A stretch of DNA of 20,981 nt from Rhizobium leguminosarum. Its GTDB lineage: Bacteria > Pseudomonadota > Alphaproteobacteria > Rhizobiales > Rhizobiaceae. The stretch's first letter is position 1. Each line of letters starts with the position of its first letter. Location: positions 1 to 20,981 of the forward strand of contig NZ_LWBS01000456.1 of NCBI RefSeq assembly GCF_001652265.1, written 5' to 3'. Positions 15,866 to 20,981 of the stretch are shown here, one piece after another. Position numbers and translations under genes: made by a program. The notes under the pieces were generated by a model that was given only the letters and a program-made list of their open reading frames with translations, had not been told where the DNA came from and did not search any database.

Positions 15866-16207
15866 CTTTAAAAGTGCTGCGCAAGGAGACTTTATAAAAG
15901 AGGAAAATTGTCCGTTCCAAACGGACTTTCAAGGCCGATCTGGCGACGGTGACGCCCGCCCGTCATCGTTCGTTTTGAAGCCATTTTGCCCAAGGCTGTA
16001 GGAAGGCGCGACAGTTCTTCATGGCCACGCGCAGAAAATGCAGGCTTCGATCTTGCGATCCTTCCCTTTCGTACTCACGAAACAGAACGCCGAGCCGACG
16101 CGCCATGTGTGGCTCGGCCGTGCTCGTCAAAGATAAAAGCACCCCGAACCTGATTGTATAAGTCGCCAGTCTCTAGCGACCAAGATGTAACGGTCATTGT
16201 TCGCCGA
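15866..16207. other. Region between the AbiE pair and the ProQ/FinO gene
   Basis: This stretch contains the inverted repeat at 15910-15926 and, on the minus strand, two short frames: 16075-16197 (40 residues) and 15963-16106 (47 residues, MARRLGVLFREYEREGSQDR...). They overlap and could be two pieces of one small broken gene after the ProQ gene. Neither is recognised or clearly real. Confidence 0.3.
15910..15926. promoter_or_regulatory. Inverted repeat upstream of abiEi-like gene
   Basis: GTCCGTT (15910-15916) and AACGGAC (15920-15926) form a perfect 7-base inverted repeat with a 3-base loop, 45 bases before the antitoxin start, beside an AT-rich TTTATAAAAG stretch. AbiEi antitoxins repress their operon by binding inverted repeats, so this is a plausible operator. 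Confidence 0.45.
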
Positions 16208-16708
16208 TCAGAACGCGGTTGACGAGGAGCGCTGCGACTTGCCTCTGCCAACAAGGGTCGCGCGTATCTGCTCGCTTTTCGTCATCGCCGACGCAGCGGG
16301 GGGAGGGGAAGACGAATCGGACCTGCCATCGGCGTCGGCGGCCGTCTTTTGCTTCAGCGCCAGAAAGCGGTTCTGTGCTGTCATACGGTCGTCGTCGCTC
16401 ATTGGCTCTAACTGTCTGCCATCAATGTCGTGGCGGAAGGAGTCCGGCTGGGCGCTCGCAAAGTAGTAACGCTTTGAATGCACGAAGGCGGCTACAGCAC
16501 GCCGCAGCGTCGTCACACCAACACACGGCTTCAGGAGCGCGCGTATTTCCTCAAAAAGGCCAGTTGCGAAAGGTCGGATATGATCGCCAAGTTTGCTAGG
16601 GAGGATACCGATCGGACGGACAAGCAGGGCATTGATCGCCTCAGCTTTCCGGATATCGATATCTGCTGCCACGATTGGGCCACGGCTGACCATCCAAGGT
16701 TTCGTCAT
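16208..16708 (-). CDS. ProQ/FinO-domain RNA-binding protein
   Basis: A 166-residue protein with a ProQ/FinO domain over about residues 22-120: AINALLVRPIGILPSKLGDHIRPFATGLFEEIRALLKP, then LRRAVAAFVHSKRYYFA and QPDSFRHDIDGR...SDDDRMTAQNRFLALKQ. The family binds structured RNA, especially terminator hairpins, and helps sense-antisense pairing; plasmid FinO protects the FinP antisense RNA. The C-terminal 45 residues are polar, serine-rich and likely flexible. The start at 16708 has GAGGGG about ten bases upstream. On a plasmid with an antisense-controlled replication operon, this protein could act on the ctRNA; that is inference. The domain call is firm, the RNA partner unknown. Confidence 0.8.
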   Translation of the reverse strand: MTKPWMVSRGPIVAADIDIRKAEAINALLVRPIGILPSKLGDHIRPFATGLFEEIRALLKPCVGVTTLRRAVAAFVHSKRYYFASAQPDSFRHDIDGRQLEPMSDDDRMTAQNRFLALKQKTAADADGRSDSSSPPPAASAMTKSEQIRATLVGRGKSQRSSSTAF

Positions 16709-16908
16709 ATCGTCTCAGCCCCTCTATCGTTTCCTGCGTGGTGGTTCTGCGATAATCTGGATCCTTGATCGCTGCGCACATCCTGCCGCAGAAATGTGTA
16801 TTGGAACAACCGATCTCAAGGAATGGATTGCGCTTCATTTCCATTTACCTTCTGTAACGGGCGTGCGGCGCTTTATGCAGAGGCTTCGCCAGCACAGGAG
16901 TGGCAGTC

Positions 16909-17229
16909 TTGGATAGAATCCATTATATTGCTGGCATGAGCGACGAACAGACCATATCGAACACGACCAAAAGTGCCGTCGAAAAGGTGCTTCGCGACCG
17001 TCTCGGTCCGGCAGGCTTTTCGGGAGCTGACATCCGCGCGGAACATGATAGCGATGGCGACCCGATTCTGCTCGTCGATGTGAAGTATGTCTACTCGGAC
17101 AAGCCGATTAGTTCGAAGCTCACCTACGGGCTTTCGACCGAGGTCCGCAAAGCATTGAGCGCGCTTGGCGAGACGCGGTTCCCGCATATCCGACACCATT
17201 TCGACGAACAGCAGAAGATCGCAAGTTAA
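16909..17229 (+). CDS. Small partner protein of the HEPN-like gene, unknown function
   Basis: About 106 residues, an alpha/beta-looking protein: DPILLVDVKYVYSDKPISSKLTYGLSTEVRKALSALGETRFPHIRHHF. I prefer a TTG start at 16909 because AGGAG lies eight bases before it; GTG at 16900 and ATG at 16936 are alternatives. It ends three bases before the HEPN-like gene, so the two form one transcription unit. Two-gene modules of this kind (small protein plus HEPN protein) are often toxin-antitoxin or defence modules, but I do not recognise this family. The conserved-looking charged core suggests a real gene. Confidence 0.6.
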   Translation: MDRIHYIAGMSDEQTISNTTKSAVEKVLRDRLGPAGFSGADIRAEHDSDGDPILLVDVKYVYSDKPISSKLTYGLSTEVRKALSALGETRFPHIRHHFDEQQKIAS

Positions 17230-17232
17230 GCC

Positions 17233-17694
17233 GTGTCGCACGATCTGATCGCTACGGCACGGCGGCTCGCAAAAGCAAGCCCACAGCGTCCGCGCCAATC
17301 TGACCTGAAGCGCGGTGTGAGCACGGCTTACTATGCCCTGTTCCACGCCCTCGCGCGTGACTGTGCCGACCTGCTCGTGGGAACTGGCGATACGCGGAGC
17401 GAGCCGGCCTGGGCGCAGGTCTATCGAACTCTCGAACATGGGGTCGCGAAGAATTCCTGCAAGGCTTCAGCGGGCCGGGGATTTCCCGGTAGTATAGTCT
17501 CGTTTGCAGACACGTTCGTGGTCCTGCAGGAAGAGCGCCACCGCGCCGACTATGACCCGCTCGTGCGTTATGTCCGCGCCGAAGTCCTCGTACTAATCGA
17601 CAACTGCGAGCAGGCCATCAAGGACCTTGCCTCCGCGCCACGATCGGACCGGAAGGCATTTGCGATCTGGGTGCTTTTCCAAAAAAAGCGATAG
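17233..17694 (+). CDS. HEPN-like domain protein
   Basis: A 153-residue, mostly helical protein. SDLKRGVSTAYYALFHALARDCADLL and, later, LQEERHRADYDPLVRYVRAEVLVLIDNCEQAIKDL match the two helical blocks of HEPN-type proteins (RxxxxAYYALFH and RxxADYDP). Many HEPN proteins are RNases in toxin-antitoxin or antiphage modules, with an R-x4-6-H active site; a clear motif of that spacing is not obvious here, so catalysis is unproven. The GTG start at 17233 is three bases after the stop of the partner gene and has no strong ribosome-binding site, implying translational coupling. The C-terminal tail (after about residue 135) looks non-conserved. Confidence 0.6.
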   Translation: MSHDLIATARRLAKASPQRPRQSDLKRGVSTAYYALFHALARDCADLLVGTGDTRSEPAWAQVYRTLEHGVAKNSCKASAGRGFPGSIVSFADTFVVLQEERHRADYDPLVRYVRAEVLVLIDNCEQAIKDLASAPRSDRKAFAIWVLFQKKR

Positions 17695-18048
17695 CCCATA
17701 CTTCGTTTTTGACCCGGCCCCCAGGGCTTGCCGGCTCAGCCCTTCGACTTTTGCGATCGTCGCGGCTGCGTCTTCGTACCTTGGACAAATGGGAAAAAGC
17801 GCGCATCTGCTACCGAAGCGACCAGGCGGCGCCCGTCCGTGGTGCTGCCGTGCAAATTTCAATCGTGGTGGCCTTTGAGACTTATCGAGTGCCTGTCGCT
17901 ACGACCCAACACAGATATTGCTGTCAATCGTGAGATATCTTTAATGACGGAACAAACAAAGAACATAGCTTCCGGACATGACTTCTTCATCCGAAGCGTG
18001 CAGAAGATAGGACCATCCCGCAAGGTGCCGTTTCCGCCCGATGCCCCT
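17695..18048. other. Intergenic stretch without a supported gene
   Basis: Several short frames run through it but none has a ribosome-binding site, a motif or natural composition that I trust. I see no RNA gene or clear repeat. Confidence 0.35.
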
Positions 18049-18281
18049 TTAGAGTCGATTCAAATGTTGCTGCATTTCGTTGCCCCTACGGAAGAATGTC
18101 GCCCATTTCTCCTCGATAAAGACCAACGTCCCGCTTCTCGGATTGCGTCCGGACCGTGAGCATCGGTTGCGCATGGAAAATAGCCCCAAGCGCCGACCTC
18201 GACGCGCCCGTTTGCTCCCAAGATTTCCGCTAGCTCATCAAGAATTGTGTCGACGATCCGCCCGGCATCGCTGTGACAATT
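18049..18281 (-). pseudogene. Broken IHF/HU-family DNA-binding protein gene
   Basis: On the minus strand one frame reads DAGRIVDTILDELAEILGA then NGRVEV, and, after a frame change near 18184-18200, another reads LFSMRNRCSRSGRNPRSG then TLVFIEEKWATFFRRGN and EMQQHLNRL, ending at a TAA (18049-18051). Together these follow IHF-beta/HU: ...RIVDTI..E...AL..G.RVELRGFGAFS...R.GRNPRTG...V.EEK..PFFK.GKEL. The GRNPRSG element is the DNA-intercalating arm region. The first 30 or so codons are missing; upstream the frame soon meets a stop. It is a decayed copy, found with no tool, only by translation. The family call is good because two separate segments fit. Confidence 0.7.
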
Positions 18282-18339
18282 GCCTGGTTTTTATCACTGG
18301 TCCCTCATCGGAGCTACAAGTGGGTGTGTTGCGGGTATC

Positions 18340-18480
18340 GGAATAGGGGGAGCCTGAAGTCGATCAACGGGGGAGGGAGGTTGTACCGCAAGGTAAGGCG
18401 TAGGCAGGAGGCGGTGCAGAGGGAGAGGAGGGAAGGGAAAAGCTGTGACGGATTGAGAGGGTTGGAGAGAGGCTCCGCCC
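18340..18480 (+). promoter_or_regulatory. Purine-rich leader before the ParB-like gene
   Basis: Between about 18345 and 18480 the plus strand is strongly biased to G and A (for example GGGGGAGGGAGG and GGGAGAGGAGGGAAGGG). It codes for nothing I can support. It precedes the ParB-like gene and is probably its 5' leader or promoter region; the bias itself is unusual. Confidence 0.4.
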
Positions 18481-18502
18481 GATCCGTCATGGAGAAACCG
18501 AC

Positions 18503-20629
18503 ATGGTCCAGGCCATTCAGAAAATCACCCTCAGTGCAGCCCGGGATATTCCCTTCAACAAGCTGGTGCTCAGCCAGCAGAACGTCCGCAAGATCAAGGC
18601 GGGCGTCTCGATCGAGGACCTGGCGGAAGACATCGCCCACCGCGGGCTGCTCACCAGCCTCAATGTCCGTCCCGAACTCGACGGCGATGGCAACGAGACC
18701 GGCATCTATCGCATCCCTGCAGGCGGGCGCCGGTATCGCGCCCTCGAACGCCTCGTCGCGCAGAAGCGGCTGGCTAAGACAGCCGGCGTTCCCTGCATCG
18801 TCAGCAAAAGCAAAACCCTCGAGGTCGAGGACTCGCTCGCCGAAAACGTCCAGCGCGTCAGCCTACATCCGCTCGATCAGTTCCGCGCTTTCCAGACCTT
18901 GCGGGAGCAGGGGCTCGACGAGGAGGAGATCGCCGCGCGCTTCTTCGTTTCGGTCGTGACGGTCAGACAGCGCCTGCGGCTGGCTTCTGTCTCACCGCGG
19001 CTTCTCGATCTTTATGCCGAAGACGAGATAACGCTGGAGCAGATCATGGCCTTCTCGATCACCAACGACCACGTCCGCCAGGAGCAGGTCTGGGATACGA
19101 TCTCGCGCTCCCATAGCCGCGAGCCCTATTACATCCGCCGGCTGCTGACCGAAACCGCAATCCGCGCCAGCGACCGCCGCGCCGTCTATGTCGGTATCGA
19201 AACCTACGAGGCCGCAGGCGGAGTGACCATGCGCGATCTGTTCGACCAGGATCAGGGTGGCTGGCTGCAGGATCCTGCGCTGCTTGAGCAGCTCGTGATG
19301 GAAAAGCTCAAGGCTGACGCCGCGGCGATCCAGGTGAGCGAAGGCTGGAAATGGGTCGAAGCCGCGTTTGATTTCCCGTACGGCCACACCTCCGGCCTGC
19401 GCCGCTTCTATGGCGAGCAGGCCGAAATGACTGAAGACGAACTGGCACGCTATGACGCCACCCGTGCCGAATACGACAAACTCGACGCAGAGTATGCGGA
19501 GGCAGACGAGTACTCGGAAACGACCGAACAGAAGCTCGAGGAGCTCGGCAGCGAGCTCGACCGGCTCAACGACCGTCCGTACGTTTTCGATCCGCAGGAG
19601 GTCGCCCGCGGCGGTGTCTTCGTGTCGCTCGGCGCCAGCGGCGAGCTCAAGATCGAGCGAGGCTTCGTGCGGGCCGAGGATGAACCGAAGGATGAGACCG
19701 ATCAGTCGGCTGATGACGGCGAAGGTCGTACCGACGACCGCACCGATCTACCAGTATCCGCCGGCGCCGCCGGTGAAGGCACTGAACCGGACGACGAGGA
19801 CGAAACCATCAAACCGCTTCCCGACCGCTTGGTTCTCGATCTGACGGCGGCGCGCACTGTGGCTCTGCGCAACGCGCTGGCGAACGATTCTGTCATCGCC
19901 TTCATCTCGGTCCTGCATGCCTTCGTCCTGAAGACCTTCTACGTCTACGGATCGGATTCATGCCTGGAGGTGACGCTGCAGAGCGCTCGCTTCAGCCAGA
20001 CACCCGGCCTCGGCGATACGGTCTGGGCGAAGGAGATCGATCAAAGGCAGGAAGGCTGGGGCCAGGATTTGCCCAAGGACCCGAACGATCTCTGGGATTT
20101 CCTGATCAAGCTCGACGAAGTCAGCCGGCAGGCGCTGTTTGCGCATTGCGCCGCGTTATCGGTCAACGCGGTGATCGAACCCTGGAACAAGCGGACCCGG
20201 GCGATCGCTCATTCCGAGCAGCTGGCCCGCTCGATCGGTTTCGACATGGTGGAAGCCGGTTGGACGCCGACCGCCGACAACTACCTCGGTCGTGTCACCA
20301 AGGCCCGCATCCTGCAGGCGGTTCGTGAGGCAAAGGGGGACCAGGCAGCGGAGTTGATTGGCCATCTCAAGAAAACCGACATGGCCCGCGAGGCTGAACG
20401 GCTGATGACAGGCAGCGGCTGGCTGCCGGAACCGCTCCGCATGACAAACGGCGAAGGCATCATCGAGAGCGACGCTCTCGGAGATACTGCCGGGTCCGAC
20501 GAGCTCGGGGCTATCTCCGAAGCTCAGGACTTGCCGGCCTTCCTGCTCGAAGACCTTGGAACATCGAACGATGAGACCGGCGATAGGGAAAGTGAGATCG
20601 ACGGCGAGCATCTCGCAGCCGCCGAGTAG
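18503..20629 (+). CDS. Large ParB-like protein (ParB/RepB/Spo0J family, 708 residues)
   Basis: The N-terminal 200 residues are ParB-like: QQNVRKIKAGVSIEDLAEDIAHRGLL, the GGRRYRALERL box (about 74-84), SLAENVQRVSLHPLDQFRAF, and a KorB-like helix-turn-helix (DEEEIAARFFVSVVTVRQRL). The protein is about twice the length of a partition ParB. After the DNA-binding part come a glutamate-rich coiled-coil-like stretch (about 313-357), an acidic linker (about 390-440) and a C-terminal region (DRLVLDLTAARTVALRNALANDS...) that I cannot assign. Proteins of this build occur on large rhizobial plasmids; the exact job is unclear. It is separate from RepB and has no ParA next to it. The start at 18503 has GGAG eight bases upstream. 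Two terminator hairpins follow. Confidence 0.8.
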   Translation: MVQAIQKITLSAARDIPFNKLVLSQQNVRKIKAGVSIEDLAEDIAHRGLLTSLNVRPELDGDGNETGIYRIPAGGRRYRALERLVAQKRLAKTAGVPCIVSKSKTLEVEDSLAENVQRVSLHPLDQFRAFQTLREQGLDEEEIAARFFVSVVTVRQRLRLASVSPRLLDLYAEDEITLEQIMAFSITNDHVRQEQVWDTISRSHSREPYYIRRLLTETAIRASDRRAVYVGIETYEAAGGVTMRDLFDQDQGGWLQDPALLEQLVMEKLKADAAAIQVSEGWKWVEAAFDFPYGHTSGLRRFYGEQAEMTEDELARYDATRAEYDKLDAEYAEADEYSETTEQKLEELGSELDRLNDRPYVFDPQEVARGGVFVSLGASGELKIERGFVRAEDEPKDETDQSADDGEGRTDDRTDLPVSAGAAGEGTEPDDEDETIKPLPDRLVLDLTAARTVALRNALANDSVIAFISVLHAFVLKTFYVYGSDSCLEVTLQSARFSQTPGLGDTVWAKEIDQRQEGWGQDLPKDPNDLWDFLIKLDEVSRQALFAHCAALSVNAVIEPWNKRTRAIAHSEQLARSIGFDMVEAGWTPTADNYLGRVTKARILQAVREAKGDQAAELIGHLKKTDMAREAERLMTGSGWLPEPLRMTNGEGIIESDALGDTAGSDELGAISEAQDLPAFLLEDLGTSNDETGDRESEIDGEHLAAAE

Positions 20630-20651
20630 GTGCACGAGCATCACGTCAGCT

Positions 20652-20684
20652 GACCCGATCGCCGTTGCGGTCGGGTCTTCTTTC
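20652..20684 (+). terminator. Terminator hairpin 1 after the ParB-like gene
   Basis: GACCCGA (20652-20658) pairs with TCGGGTC (20671-20677), followed by TTCTTT. It is 22 bases after the stop codon and fits a rho-independent terminator. Confidence 0.7.
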
Positions 20685-20689
20685 CCAAC

Positions 20690-20719
20690 AGCCCGGCCAT
20701 CGCGCCGGGCTTTTCCGTT
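20690..20719 (+). terminator. Terminator hairpin 2, group II intron target
   Basis: AGCCCGGC (20690-20697) pairs perfectly with GCCGGGCT (20704-20711) around a 6-base loop, followed by TTTCCGTT. The group II intron starts at 20720, eight bases after the stem, a position preferred by intron classes that target terminators. Confidence 0.7.
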
Positions 20720-20981
20720 GTGCGCCCAGCACGGGCGTACTCTTGTGGGTGGAAGTCCCACCGTAAGCTGGTCATAGCGAGCGAAGAGAAGCGCAACTGC
20801 GGAAGGGCAACCGACCGTGGGGAGGAAGCGTGGATCGAAACTGCGGGCCGATGAACAAGAACCGGATATGAGGCGGTGCCGACCAGGGCGAGCGGGCAAC
20901 GAACCGCGAAGCTCTTGTGACCAAGGGGCGGTGGCGTAAATCCGGCGGTCGTGCAGGGAAGGAGTGCGTTCTTACCTGGGG
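20720..20981 (+). mobile_element. Group II intron, 5' part (continues beyond the window)
   Basis: The sequence starts GTGCGCCCAGCACGGGCG, the GUGYG 5' end typical of bacterial group II introns. Domain I-like elements follow, such as the hairpin GTGGG-TGGAAGT-CCCAC and the GATGAACAAGAACCGGATA stretch familiar from these introns. Only the first 262 bases are present; the maturase/reverse transcriptase gene would lie further right. GCGGAA at 20799-20804 could pair with TTCCGT just before the insertion point, as an exon-binding site would, but the position is early, so this is weak. The element is a self-splicing retrotransposon. Its subclass is not certain. Confidence 0.75.

Noticed and set aside
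16641..16844. A 67-residue minus-strand frame upstream of the ProQ/FinO gene
   Set aside because: It overlaps the ProQ start in another frame; GAAGGT precedes its ATG but no motif or clear protein character supports it.
17944..18159. A 71-residue plus-strand frame (MTEQTKNIASGHDFF...)
   Set aside because: Its second half is antisense to the IHF/HU remnant, it has no ribosome-binding site and no recognisable motif.

Overview
The window looks like part of a large low-copy plasmid (or chromid) of an alphaproteobacterium of the Rhizobiaceae or a close relative. The main evidence is a complete repABC operon (about 10.25-13.85 kb) with the usual parts: a repA/repB ATGA overlap, a repB-repC spacer with a candidate antisense RNA, and a centromere-like palindrome just after repC. 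GC-rich codon use and a perfect TTAA-N7-TTAAC (CtrA-type) box upstream of repA agree with this.

Layout. (1) 1-0.65 kb: the C-terminal end of a class III adenylate/guanylate cyclase, converging on a small secreted protein. (2) 0.9-7.5 kb: a biosynthetic locus. A leftward operon encodes an AsnB-type glutamine amidotransferase, an acyl carrier protein, an AMP-forming acyl/aminoacyl ligase and an NAD-synthase-like ATP-pyrophosphatase. It converges on a rightward pair, a PrmC/HemK-like methyltransferase and a GNAT-like protein. Together they suggest ATP activation of a carboxylic acid, loading on the carrier protein, amidation and tailoring, giving a small amide of unknown structure. (3) 7.5-8.27 kb: a transposase remnant and a dif-like inverted repeat upstream of a tyrosine recombinase (8.28-9.42 kb), plausibly a resolution module. 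A small membrane protein follows. (4) 10-14 kb: regulatory region, repABC and candidate parS. (5) 14.1-15.9 kb: an AbiE-type toxin-antitoxin pair whose toxin gene carries a frameshift. (6) 15.9-18.3 kb: a ProQ/FinO-domain RNA chaperone, a two-gene module with a HEPN-like protein, and a broken IHF/HU gene. (7) 18.5-20.6 kb: a 708-residue ParB-like protein separate from RepB, followed by tandem terminator hairpins. (8) 20.72 kb to the end: the 5' part of a group II intron lying 8 bases after the second hairpin.

The replication genes, recombinase, ParB-like protein and FinO-domain protein form a maintenance backbone. The amide-type cluster is the metabolic cargo. The AbiE pair, HEPN pair, IHF fragment, transposase fragment and intron show repeated insertion and decay around that backbone. 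All functions are read from motifs and gene order; no database search was run.
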